Below are positions 50,507-59,192 of a stretch of DNA of 64,000 nucleotides, one piece after another (position 1 is the stretch's first letter; the number at the start of each line of letters is the position of its first letter). This DNA comes from VGSG01 sp040756375. GTDB taxonomy: Bacteria; Desulfobacterota; Desulfomonilia; Desulfomonilales; Desulfomonilaceae. The stretch lies in assembly GCA_040756375.1 (NCBI GenBank), contig JBFLZC010000027.1, positions 12,164 to 76,163 on the forward strand, in the 5' to 3' direction. Below the pieces are notes generated by a model, which saw only the letters and a program-made list of their open reading frames with translations, made no database searches and was not told the DNA's origin. The translations under genes were made by a program, and so were the position numbers.

Positions 50507-53500
50507 CTAACGACACGGTACGAACCGAATGCCCGCGGCGGTTTCACGAATCATCTGTTCTAACAAGGTAAGCGTACGGTCGATCTCTTCTTCGGTGTTG
50601 CACAGGCCCAGTGAAAACCTCAACGCGCAATGGGCTTCTTCTGTCGACAATCCCATCGCGAGCAATGCATGTGATGGTTCCGGCGCTCCGGCTCTGCAAG
50701 CTGATCCCGACGACAGAGCCACACCGAAGTGATCCAGGGCAAGAACAACCGATTCACCCCGCATCCCGGGCAATGTCAGGTTAACCGTGTTCGGAAGTCG
50801 ATCCTCAAGAGGCCCGTTGCGTTTAACCTCCGGGACGATCCGCTTAATTCCCTCTTCCAGCTTGTCCCGCAAAGCCCGTATCCGACTCATCTCAGGGAGT
50901 CGTCGGATCGCGAGTTCAGCAGCCTTTCCCAGCCCTGCAATACCCGGCACGTTTTCCGTACCTGCTCGCAGTCCGTGCTCTTGGTTTCCGCCGTGCACCA
51001 GCGGATCCAGCGCCACTCCCCGGGCAACATACAAAGCCCCAACACCTTTAGGCCCGTGGATCTTGTGGCCCGAAAGCGTCAGAAGGTCCACATTCCATTC
51101 CCGAACATCGATGGCGATCTTGCCGACCGCCTGCACGGCATCCGTGTGGAACAGCGCTCCCTGCCGGTGAGTCACTTCAGCGAGCTCGGCTATGGGCTGC
51201 AAGGCTCCTGTCTCGTTGTTTGCAGCCATGACACTCACCAGTATGGTGTCCGCAGTCAACGCTGCTTCCAGGTCAGCCGGATTGACGAGCCCCTCGGCGC
51301 TCACCGGAAGCCTCGTCACGCGAAAGCCCTGCCCTTCCAACCACGTGCATGCTCCCAACACAGCAGGATGCTCTATTGCGGTTGTGATGATGTGATTGCC
51401 AATCCTGCGCCGCGCAAAAGCGACTCCTTTAATAGCCAGGTTGTCCGCTTCCGAGCCTCCACCCGTGAACACGATCCTTCGTGCCGTGCAGTTGAGCAAT
51501 TGCGCAACCTGCCGCCGGGCCGACTCAACGATGAATCGGGCTTCATTGCCGGGTGCATGAATGCTGGAGGGATTGCCGAAGCATCGTTCGGTGCATTCGG
51601 CCACGGTTTTCGCGACTTCAGGGTCCAGCGGCGTGGTCGCATTGTGGTCAAGATAGATGCGCCGCTTCGTACCAGCCGTTCGCACTCGACCCTTCACAAG
51701 CTTTAGCGAAGGCAGTTCGTCGGACCGATGACCGCCCGTCGCCCCCACACCTTCGTCAATCCTGACCACTTCGCACAGCAGAGCTTTGTACACGGGGAAC
51801 CCGGAGATGGGATCGTACCGGTGCAAATCGGTAAGATCGTTGACATTGCACTCCTGCCATGCTTGAGGCCCTACAGGCCCCCCTCCACCCATGCTCGCGT
51901 CCACCACGCCCTGCACAATATTATCGGTTACGTAAGCCCTAAACGCGACGCGGCCCCTAGGACTGACCACTTGGACGAGGTCACCGGTTGCTATGTTGCG
52001 TTCTCCGGCGTCGCGAGAGTTCATGGTGACCGTGGGCTCAGGCTGCTCCTTCACCAGATCGGGCACACTGTGGAACTGGGAGCGAAAATCCGTTGTGACC
52101 CGAGATCCCGAGCTAAAGACTAGGGGAAATTGCTTCGCCAGAGCCGGCTGGGCCAGGGGTCCTTCTTTGGGTTCTGTGTAAACCGGGAGCGGGTCGTAAC
52201 CATGTTCTTCAAGGATGGTTGAAGCGATCTCGAATTTCCCTGTCGGGGTCTCGAAGCCAGGCCGGCCGTCGGATCGCAGCCTGCCTTTCTCCCACTTCCG
52301 GTACTCCATCATCACCGTGGGGACGCGCGCCGTGCCTCCTGCCGCTCGCACCTGTTCGAGGGTAAAACCAGTGGGCTTTAGCGCGTGCCTCAGCACCTCT
52401 TCCTCGCTCTGAGGATAGAGATGCCCATAGCCCAGGCGCTTGGCCAATTCCGCAAGAATGAAGAAGCCGTGACGGGACTCACCCACGGGTTCGACGACCC
52501 GTTCCCGGATTCTAAAGAGCGGGCCGTATACCATGTACGATTCAATTTCATAATATGTCGTCGCGGGCAGCACCAGGTCGGCATAAGCCGCGTCGGCAGT
52601 GAAGAAACGATCCATGCATACAAGGAAGTCAAGGGCTGCAAGGGTATCCCGCCAGATACGGGGCTGAGGCCACGCCGTGATAATGGAGCCGCCTTCGACG
52701 ATGAGCGACCTGATCGGATACGGTTTCCCGCTCAACACCGCGTCCGGAAGACAAATGGCATGGGATTCGCCACGGTATGCGCCGTAAACGGGGAACCGAT
52801 CGCGTCCAAGGGCCTTTCGCACGTCCGGGTTTGGCAGATGCCCCTCCCGGTTCATGGGGAACTGGTTCTCTCGCATGGTGAAACAGCGGCCACCTGGAAC
52901 ATCGAGCTGGCCGGCCAAGGCCCAGAGTGTAATTGCAGCCCGTATGGCCTGCACGCCACTGTCGCTGTACTCCAGGCCGCTGTACATGACCGGTGAGGCT
53001 CCCCTTGCCGAGGCTATGCGTCTCGGCAGTCGCCGAATCGTATCAGCGGGAACGCGAGTGATCGTCTCCACGACCTCCGGGCGAAAGTGCTGACAATACC
53101 TCGCGAAGTCATCGAAACCATGTGTCCAGTCCTGAACGAAGCGCTCGTCATAGAGCTCTTCTTCTATGAGTACCTGGCACATACCGAGCGCAAGAGCTCC
53201 GTCCGTGCCCGGTCTGATGGGGACCCACTCTGCTTCAGCGGCAATTGCAGTGCCGGTACGCCGAGGATCGATGACCACGACCTCGGCTCCACGTTGTCTT
53301 GCTTTCAGGATGCGGGCGAAGTCCAGAGGCGGACAGTCTGTTGCGGGATTCGCTCCCCATACGACAATGAGATCCGCGTTCTCCAGGTCGGAAAACATAT
53401 TGATCATCATTCCCCCACAGGTTACGTGAGGAGCGATCATGGCAAACGATACGTAGCAGAGAGCGCCAACGCCCAGAGTGTTGGGCGATCCAAAGGGAAA

Positions 53501-54016
53501 CAGGACGCTCGACGCGGAAGATACCGCTACCCCTTGAGGCTGGAACACATCGCACTCGGACTGCTCGAAACTTCCTCTCCCCGTGTATATGGCTGCGGCT
53601 TCAGGGCCATAGGCGTCTTTAATGGAGTTGAGCTTCGCGACCATGATGTCGAACGCCTGGTCCCACGAGATACGTTTGAAGTCATACGTTCCCTTGGGAC
53701 CGGTTCTGACCAACGGATGGCGCAGGCGATCCGGGGAATAGACTATCTGGGGCGACTGTCGGCCGAGATCGCAGATCATACCGAGTTGCGAGTCCTCATC
53801 GGGCTGCACCTCGCACATCCTCCCCGCTGAATCATAGGTTACTCTGACCCAGCAGCCGGCAGGGCAGATGCCGCACAAGGCCCGTCGCTGTCCCTCAACG
53901 CCAGTGTTTTTCGCTGATTTGGTCACAAGAATCTCAAGTGAACGGTGTCCGGCCTCAGAACCATTAATTGCGAGTAGGATCGGCCCTCTTCGCTCTTTAC
54001 CACTCCCGCCATCCAA
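50507..54016 (-). CDS. Metallopterin oxidoreductase-cysteine desulfurase fusion, probable ergothioneine synthase
   Basis: A 1169-aa two-module protein. Residues 40-780 are a bis-MGD Mo/W enzyme: a 4Fe-4S site at Cys48, Cys51, Cys55 and Cys82, pterin-binding GRGSFEQSECDVF, VVWGANPATDCPP and IDPRRTGTA, and a C-terminal MGD cap (ETPTGKFEIAS, MNSRDAGERNIATGDLV). Residues 786-1169 are a class V PLP cysteine desulfurase: YLDHNATTP, TAIEHPAV (His883), SGHKIHGPKG (Lys985) and SSGSACRAG (Cys1107). This is the architecture of the metallopterin-dependent ergothioneine synthase of Caldithrix abyssi, in which an acetylene-hydratase-like module and the desulfurase insert cysteine sulfur into hercynine. egtD directly downstream supports the same role. 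Start codon uncertain within about 35 residues. Confidence 0.88.
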   Translation of the reverse strand: MDGGSGKERRGPILLAINGSEAGHRSLEILVTKSAKNTGVEGQRRALCGICPAGCWVRVTYDSAGRMCEVQPDEDSQLGMICDLGRQSPQIVYSPDRLRHPLVRTGPKGTYDFKRISWDQAFDIMVAKLNSIKDAYGPEAAAIYTGRGSFEQSECDVFQPQGVAVSSASSVLFPFGSPNTLGVGALCYVSFAMIAPHVTCGGMMINMFSDLENADLIVVWGANPATDCPPLDFARILKARQRGAEVVVIDPRRTGTAIAAEAEWVPIRPGTDGALALGMCQVLIEEELYDERFVQDWTHGFDDFARYCQHFRPEVVETITRVPADTIRRLPRRIASARGASPVMYSGLEYSDSGVQAIRAAITLWALAGQLDVPGGRCFTMRENQFPMNREGHLPNPDVRKALGRDRFPVYGAYRGESHAICLPDAVLSGKPYPIRSLIVEGGSIITAWPQPRIWRDTLAALDFLVCMDRFFTADAAYADLVLPATTYYEIESYMVYGPLFRIRERVVEPVGESRHGFFILAELAKRLGYGHLYPQSEEEVLRHALKPTGFTLEQVRAAGGTARVPTVMMEYRKWEKGRLRSDGRPGFETPTGKFEIASTILEEHGYDPLPVYTEPKEGPLAQPALAKQFPLVFSSGSRVTTDFRSQFHSVPDLVKEQPEPTVTMNSRDAGERNIATGDLVQVVSPRGRVAFRAYVTDNIVQGVVDASMGGGGPVGPQAWQECNVNDLTDLHRYDPISGFPVYKALLCEVVRIDEGVGATGGHRSDELPSLKLVKGRVRTAGTKRRIYLDHNATTPLDPEVAKTVAECTERCFGNPSSIHAPGNEARFIVESARRQVAQLLNCTARRIVFTGGGSEADNLAIKGVAFARRRIGNHIITTAIEHPAVLGACTWLEGQGFRVTRLPVSAEGLVNPADLEAALTADTILVSVMAANNETGALQPIAELAEVTHRQGALFHTDAVQAVGKIAIDVREWNVDLLTLSGHKIHGPKGVGALYVARGVALDPLVHGGNQEHGLRAGTENVPGIAGLGKAAELAIRRLPEMSRIRALRDKLEEGIKRIVPEVKRNGPLEDRLPNTVNLTLPGMRGESVVLALDHFGVALSSGSACRAGAPEPSHALLAMGLSTEEAHCALRFSLGLCNTEEEIDRTLTLLEQMIRETAAGIRFVPCR

Positions 54017-54022
54017 TTACTC

Positions 54023-54345
54023 TCAATTTCCTTTGACCTCGCTACTCTCAGACAGTTCTCCGGAATCATGTGTATTCTCTTGGCCCACCCGCCAATCATC
54101 AGGCGCGTACAAGACAGCGTAATGAGAAACCCCTAGCGGTGATCTCCAATACTCAATGAATGATCGCACCTCTTCCTTTGTCTCGATAATGCCGAAATGG
54201 CCTTCGAGCAGAAGATCCGCGTGCAAATCCAGAAGTCCGGTCAAGCTTTGCACAACGATCGTTGTCTTGGACTCCCCGGGGTTATATGGAGATAACAGTG
54301 GATAACCGGCAAGACGGCCTGTGCGCGCGGGTCAACCGAGAGAAA
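54023..54345 (-). pseudogene. Possible C-terminal fragment of a metallo-beta-lactamase-fold protein
   Basis: About 100 open codons end at 54023, six bases before the fusion-enzyme start. The frame reads YNPGESKTT ... LTGLLDLHADLLLEGHFGI ... KEEVRSFIEYW, which resembles the tail of MBL-fold hydrolases (last metal-binding His in GHFG, then the C-terminal helix). The upstream HxHxDH part is missing and no frame before 54345 supplies it. Either a decayed remnant or a short unrelated ORF. Confidence 0.3.
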
Positions 54346-54530
54346 CCCCATTCTGTCCGCGGACTGCTCCGGAGGAGGGACTCCCGACCGGAAGCAATTG
54401 ACGGCAGAATACGGCCGTTCTCCATGCAGCAAGAGACCGGACGCAAGCTCTTTGCATTCCCACGGTTACTAGATATATTGGACGCACATCTACGATAGTT
54501 CCTCTAGGCAAGAAAATCAGGAGGGGATTC

Positions 54531-55817
54531 ATGAGACGAGTAATCACACTGGCTTGTATTCTCGTGTTGGTCGCATGTCAGGTTGCAGCTCAAGCTCCAG
54601 CGCAGCTGCCTCCACCAGTAGATTGGCAGGCCGCGGGATTGATGAAAGGTTCGCCACCGCCTGAGGCGAAGCAAGTAACCAAGGTGAACTGGCTGAGTTA
54701 CCCCTTCATAAGATGGTCTTTCCAGCATTCACGCGAAGTTTTGCCGACCAAGCCCGTGGCTCAAGGAGCAAAAGCCACCGCATTGGCCGCGGACCTGAAG
54801 GAGTTCGACAAGCTGGCTTTCGACGACGACAAGGGAAACCCGACCACGTTCGGGGCCTTCCTAGGCAACACGTATACCGACGGGATTGTGGTTTTGCACA
54901 AAGGGAAGATCGTGTACGAACGGTACCTGAACGGCATGACGCCCGACACCCACCACATGTTGTTCTCAACGAGCAAGTCGTTTGTGGGTTTGGTTGCAGC
55001 CATGCTGGTATCGAAAGGCGTGCTCGATGAAAACGCTACGGTCTCCAAGTATGTGCCTGAGTTGGCTGCTTCCGCGTACAGCGACGCGACGGTCAGACAA
55101 GTCATGGACATGCGTGTTGGAGCGAAGTTTTCAGAGGTCTACACCGATCCCAAGTCGGACATCTTCAAGTATGTGATCGCGGCTGACTGGGTGCCTCGTC
55201 CGCCCAATTACCAGGGCCCGACCAATCTTTACGCATCGTTGGTAGCCCTAACAGAGCGTGAAGGGCCACATGGCGGGCCGTTCGGGTACAAGTCCGCGAA
55301 TTCGGACGTGCTGGCATGGGTCGCGAGCAGAGCAACGGGCAAGTCTCTGGCCGAGCTTGTGTCCGAGATGATCTGGAGCAAGATCGGCGTGGAGCACAAG
55401 GGCTTTTACCTCGTTGACCCGCTGGGCACTGAGGTCGCGATGGGCGGACTGAACGTAACCCTACGTGACCTGGCCCGCGTGGGCCAGACCATGCTGCAAA
55501 TGGGGCAGTGGGAAGGTCGTGAAGTCGTGCCGAAGAGCGTTGTTCAGGACATCATGAAAGGCGGGGATCGAGACGCATTTGCCAAGGGCAATCAGCCCAC
55601 GCGGAAGGGTTGGTCGTACCGGAGCCAATGGTGGATAACCCACAACTCAAACGGCGCATACCTCGCGATGGGCGTGTTCGGCCAGCGTCTGTTCATCGAT
55701 CCGAAAGCCCAAATGGTCGTCGCCAAGTTCGGATCGCATCCGGTGCCCGGGAATGCCCTCACGGACCCAATTCACATGAAGGCCTTCGACGCCCTGGCAA
55801 AGACCTTGATGCAATGA
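54531..55817 (+). CDS. Exported serine hydrolase, beta-lactamase/6-aminohexanoate-dimer-hydrolase type
   Basis: A 428-aa protein with an N-terminal export signal (MRRVITLACILVLVACQVAAQA); LVAC may be a lipobox, otherwise cleavage follows AQA. The catalytic Ser-x-x-Lys is STSK at 146-149, and the second element is YKSANSD (Tyr-x-x-Asn region, about 263-268), as in class C beta-lactamase-like esterases and amidases. NylB-like and EstB-like proteins share this. The substrate is unknown; penicillinase activity should not be assumed. GGAGG lies 7 bp before the ATG. Transcribed divergently from the ergothioneine genes. Confidence 0.88.
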   Translation: MRRVITLACILVLVACQVAAQAPAQLPPPVDWQAAGLMKGSPPPEAKQVTKVNWLSYPFIRWSFQHSREVLPTKPVAQGAKATALAADLKEFDKLAFDDDKGNPTTFGAFLGNTYTDGIVVLHKGKIVYERYLNGMTPDTHHMLFSTSKSFVGLVAAMLVSKGVLDENATVSKYVPELAASAYSDATVRQVMDMRVGAKFSEVYTDPKSDIFKYVIAADWVPRPPNYQGPTNLYASLVALTEREGPHGGPFGYKSANSDVLAWVASRATGKSLAELVSEMIWSKIGVEHKGFYLVDPLGTEVAMGGLNVTLRDLARVGQTMLQMGQWEGREVVPKSVVQDIMKGGDRDAFAKGNQPTRKGWSYRSQWWITHNSNGAYLAMGVFGQRLFIDPKAQMVVAKFGSHPVPGNALTDPIHMKAFDALAKTLMQ

Positions 55818-55922
55818 GGCAAATGCTTGGAAGAGCGGAGTGTGGTCCTGGCCCTGCTTGCGACCACGCTCCTAATCTCCAAAGATGTTAGGGCACATGA
55901 CGATTATAGCCTGAGCCCAGAA

Positions 55923-57134
55923 TCACTCCTTTTCCCGGTCCTCCTCCCCCATCACCTCCCGCCAAGTCTCATGCGCGGTGGTGCCGACCAGCAGAAATCC
56001 CAGGATAGCCTCTTTTCGGGCCCGTACCTTGCCTTTACTTTTCACCACAAGGCCCATGCTGACCAACGCGTTCACATCTCTTGAGAGCGTCTTGCTGGTT
56101 CTCCCGGCATACGCTTTCGTCAGGCGTGGAGCAAGTTCATCCACCTTGGACAATGGGACGGCATCCGCCGACCTGGACAAAGCAAAGACCAATTGCCTTC
56201 TTCGTTCATCAGATGGGCTTCTCCTCTCTCTAAAACTCCCCCACACGTAGTCCCGCCAGACGACTTGCCACTGCTGACTTCGAAGTTCATCCAATTGATT
56301 ACGTAGTCCATCCAGAAAGCCTTGTACACCATACAGAAGAAACGAAACGACATCCCCACCGGATCGGCTAGCCTTATCTAACTGACGGTAGTATTCCGTG
56401 CGAGTTAGGTTGTAGTGATTGCTTAGGAGGTGTGCAGCAGGAGCAGGCACTCCGGATGATATCAGGATTTGGAACTCGACTAGACGAGCTGTCCTCCCAT
56501 TCCCATCGCCAAACGGATGAATCCAAGCCAGATACAGATGAGCGAGCACTGCCCTAATTACCGCAGACACAATGCGGGTGCTCTCTGCAGGAGCGAATGT
56601 TGGACCGTTAAGCCAATCACAAAGTTTCGCCAAAAGAAAATCACAATCCTTGTGCGGTGGAGCTTTGTAGCGTGAAACCCCCACAGAGTGCCTTCGAATC
56701 TCTCCCGGCACCACGTCATCATCCAGATCGAGATCGCGGAGAGCTTGGCTATTGAACGCCTTAGTTCCTTCCGAAGACAGGCGCAATTCTTCTCCCGTTT
56801 CAACCTTGGCGAGGATCTCGTTACAGGCATCCACGATGTTCTGAACTTCTTGGGCAAGGTATTTCTTCGAGGGAGGCAGTTTGAGCTTCTTCTCGAGATG
56901 CAAGAGAACTTCTTTTTCAGAGAGCGTATTACCCTCGATTGCGGTTGTAGCCAAGCTCCCCTTGGCTAGGTATAACTGGTGCAGTCTTTTTTGAGTCTCC
57001 GGCAGCAAGGGCGCCCAACTGATGTGTTCACACTTGGACTGGCACTCCCCGAGCATGATCCACAGCTTTGCCGGTGCCCGCCTTAAATCTACATCGAAAG
57101 TGAGCCAGGGGTGTGTCCGTTCGTATGTCCTCAT
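55923..57134 (-). CDS. Fic-family protein
   Basis: A 403-aa protein with the Fic AMP-transferase core. The catalytic loop is HPFGDGNGRT (206-215), with an N-terminal inhibitory helix TTAIEGN (63-69, matching the S/T-x-x-x-E-G/N motif), so it belongs to the class in which the inhibitory helix is part of the same protein. A Fic N-terminal domain (about 1-90) precedes it, and a winged-helix-like C-terminus (about 315-390: DELAPRLTKAY...LSRDVNALVSMGLV) follows. It would modify a target hydroxyl with AMP or another nucleotide; the target is unknown. The C-terminal wHTH suggests DNA binding or autoregulation. Confidence 0.92.
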   Translation of the reverse strand: MRTYERTHPWLTFDVDLRRAPAKLWIMLGECQSKCEHISWAPLLPETQKRLHQLYLAKGSLATTAIEGNTLSEKEVLLHLEKKLKLPPSKKYLAQEVQNIVDACNEILAKVETGEELRLSSEGTKAFNSQALRDLDLDDDVVPGEIRRHSVGVSRYKAPPHKDCDFLLAKLCDWLNGPTFAPAESTRIVSAVIRAVLAHLYLAWIHPFGDGNGRTARLVEFQILISSGVPAPAAHLLSNHYNLTRTEYYRQLDKASRSGGDVVSFLLYGVQGFLDGLRNQLDELRSQQWQVVWRDYVWGSFRERRSPSDERRRQLVFALSRSADAVPLSKVDELAPRLTKAYAGRTSKTLSRDVNALVSMGLVVKSKGKVRARKEAILGFLLVGTTAHETWREVMGEEDREKE

Positions 57135-57408
57135 GGATGTCCACCACTATTTCCTACAAACAGTGATCAGTTTGCCAATACTGATCTTATCTATGTCCAA
57201 TAATCGCACAGCAATCAGCCCTCGTCAAGGCCATTTCGTGTCTCAGAAGTGTGGGAATGAGCGCGTTACCAAACTGCGACTCTTCGCGTATTCCGAACAT
57301 CAGGCCCATACGCATATTTGTGCAGCCTTTCAACAAGAGATGAACCCTTCGGCCACGTAGGCATTTGTCGCAAGCCGGTCTCGACGCTTCGCTCCCAATG
57401 GGCCACTG

Positions 57409-58077
57409 CTAACCGGAATCTCTTGCCGGATTCATGTACCAGGGCTCTTGACTGGCCTCTACAAGGTCGCCGTTGCCTTGGGCGGTTTCCAGGGCTGTGA
57501 CGACCCATACGAGCGCTTTCATGGCAGGAGATTTGAGCAGGTCTTCCAGAGGCTGCCGCAGCGCGTACAAGAGTCCGGGGCAGTTCGATTCGTGGATTAG
57601 CAGGCGGCCCTGCACAATCACAGCGCGGGTTTTTTCTAACGCGGAGCGATAGTTCTCCAGCACCCGATTCAAGACCGGTGCGACCACGCACATGGAACGA
57701 GGGTTGAGAGAGACCGCCGGCCTCGGCCGAATATCTCCGGGCCGGAGCATCGTGCCGTCTTCGTCACCGCGTTCGGAGAAGCAGAGTCCGGGCTTGGTTC
57801 TCAGGTATGACGTGGAAAGGTCGTCCGCTGAGTCCACGAGGATACGTTCGATCAGGAAGCGCTCTTTTGCCTGAATGGCAGCCTCGGCCAGCTCCAGCAG
57901 GCCGCCTCGCTTTTCCCAGAGTGCATGGTACCGATTGTCTGTGCGCTCACCAACCACGCAAAGATAGCCTGGTTCTTTCTCGGGCCAGCCGATGCCGGCC
58001 CAAATTCGGTTGAACGTCACCAGATCCCAGGTTCCTGAAACCGCGATCGTGCCATTGTCCAGATAACGAGCCTTCAT
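57409..58077 (-). CDS. Hypothetical protein, 222 aa
   Basis: Not recognised. ATG at 58077 with GGAAGG 9 bp upstream; a TTG just before it is an alternative. The N-terminal third reads KARYLDNGTIAVSGTWDLVTFNR then WPEKEPGYLCVVGERTDNRYHALWEK, and resembles proteins encoded beside large terminases in phage-derived regions. The middle has a helix AEAAIQAKERFLIERILVDS; the end is helical. No signal or membrane segment. It is probably the last member of the phage-related minus-strand series, cut off from it by the transposase fragment and the SDH island. Confidence 0.65.
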   Translation of the reverse strand: MKARYLDNGTIAVSGTWDLVTFNRIWAGIGWPEKEPGYLCVVGERTDNRYHALWEKRGGLLELAEAAIQAKERFLIERILVDSADDLSTSYLRTKPGLCFSERGDEDGTMLRPGDIRPRPAVSLNPRSMCVVAPVLNRVLENYRSALEKTRAVIVQGRLLIHESNCPGLLYALRQPLEDLLKSPAMKALVWVVTALETAQGNGDLVEASQEPWYMNPARDSG

Positions 58078-58095
58078 CAATTTTTACCTTCCCGG

Positions 58096-58710
58096 CCGCG
58101 CGCTCAGGCACGCGGCTTTGCGAGAACCGGCCTGCCACATGTTCGGCGTGGACGCTCCGAGAGAAAAGCCCCTGTGGTTGCGCTGTTCGAGAGAAATGGT
58201 CGCGCTCTATCCAAGCCTATTGGGAATGTCACCACTGAGACTCTAAAGGCCGCAATCACACAGAATGTCCGCAGGCACTCTCGTATCATGACCGAGGAGT
58301 GGCCCGCTTATCAAGGCATTCGAGCTGAGTTCACTGGTGGTCACGAGATCGTAAACCATAGACGCAAGGAATTCGTCCAGCGGGACGCCTACACGAACAC
58401 GGTTGAGTCTTACTTGGCGCTTCTCAAGAAAGGCGTTCACGGCACCTTTCACCATATCTCCAAGCGCCACTTTCACAGATATTGTGATGAGCCCTCGTTC
58501 AGGCGGAACCCCCGAAGAATGACGGATGGGCAAAGTGTCTTCGCCGTTATAACCGCGTCTGAAGAGACGCGATTGAGCTGTAGACTGCTGGTGTCCTGTC
58601 CCGCGAATAAACTGTATAGTGGTCTGAATCAAGCCCGGACTCAGACGTCTCGTTCGCCAGACGCTTATGCAAGGAATCAGGGGGACACCACACTACTGGC
58701 GTTGTGCTAA
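58096..58710 (+). pseudogene. IS1595-family (ISXO2-like) transposase fragment
   Basis: The frame preserves the C-terminal half of an ISXO2-like DDE transposase: VVALFERNGRAL, IMTEEWPAYQGI (second Asp/Glu region), VNHRRKEFVQRDAYTNTVESY, LKKGVHGTFHHISKRHFHRYCDE, and RMTDGQSVFAVI. The zinc ribbon and first catalytic Asp are missing: open frame only reaches back to about 58096 (GLPHVRRGRSERKAP), where the preceding gene begins. The natural end is near codon 130 of the ATG-started frame (about 58580), after which it reads on into unrelated sequence. GGGGACACCACAC at 58680-58692 may be the right end of the element. Confidence 0.75.
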
Positions 58711-58721
58711 CGGCAACCATC

Positions 58722-59192
58722 ATGAGCCCAAAGAAAAGGAAAGTTCGAAACGAGCGGCCCAAGCCTCTCTCCTTCTACACTCATGCCCTAGAGGATGTAA
58801 TCAGGACATCTATGAAGGTTGACCCGGAAGAATTAAGTAAGTTCGAAGATGAAGCAGAGGAGAGTGATGAACAAATTACAGACCGTAAAGTTGATAAGTG
58901 GCCTCATGGATTATCCTCCGCAAATTCTCAGGACCTGGGTTGCAGTTCCAGACATGAGGCATCACACCATTCTCCTCGTGTTGAGTACCGAGCGATCTTG
59001 CGATCTTTTTCAAAAGGAGCCAACTCCTTCTTGATTTCTGCAAAGTTCTGCTTTGCATCAACAAGGCGCTGCCTCTGTGCCTTTGATGTTTTAGGGTTAC
59101 GTTTCTTTTGTTTCATTTTAGTCTTCCTCCTATCTTGTCGTGTCGGGAAGGGGAACAAAAAAGGAGTGGTTTCTTGTTTCCACACACTTTAG
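58722..59192 (+). CDS. Possible small gene with PKPLSFYTHALEDVI motif, C-terminus doubtful
   Basis: The ATG at 58722 opens into MSPKKRKVRNERPKPLSFYT, HALEDVIRTSMKVDPEELSKFEDEAEE: a basic start, a KP(L)SFY...LEDVI...VDPEE core and an acidic tail. This resembles the small proteins of about 60 residues often found beside mobile elements. The frame then continues past about 58910 into sequence that is antisense to a better gene, so the real product probably ended near residue 60 before a frameshift. No clear ribosome site. Confidence 0.35.
   Translation: MSPKKRKVRNERPKPLSFYTHALEDVIRTSMKVDPEELSKFEDEAEESDEQITDRKVDKWPHGLSSANSQDLGCSSRHEASHHSPRVEYRAILRSFSKGANSFLISAKFCFASTRRCLCAFDVLGLRFFCFILVFLLSCRVGKGNKKGVVSCFHTL
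58928..59116 (-). CDS. Small basic protein following the SDH protease gene
   Basis: A 62-aa protein of unknown function: MKQKKRNPKTSKAQRQRLV then DAKQNFAEIKKELAPFEKDRKIARY, and a Cys-containing end. An AGGAGG 9 bp before the ATG is among the best ribosome sites in the region, and the start is 13 bp after the protease stop, so the two form an operon. Strongly basic, helical N-terminus; possibly nucleic-acid binding. Confidence 0.6.
   Translation of the reverse strand: MKQKKRNPKTSKAQRQRLVDAKQNFAEIKKELAPFEKDRKIARYSTRGEWCDASCLELQPRS

Noticed and set aside
50507..54016. Two adjacent genes with a missed stop between Mo-enzyme and desulfurase
   Set aside because: The frame is continuous through a plausible 25-residue linker (about 760-785), with no start signal before the desulfurase part, and fusions of this build are known.
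54531..55817. Annotation as an antibiotic-resistance beta-lactamase
   Set aside because: The SxxK/Yx(x)N pattern is shared by many esterases and amidases; nothing specific to beta-lactam hydrolysis is seen.
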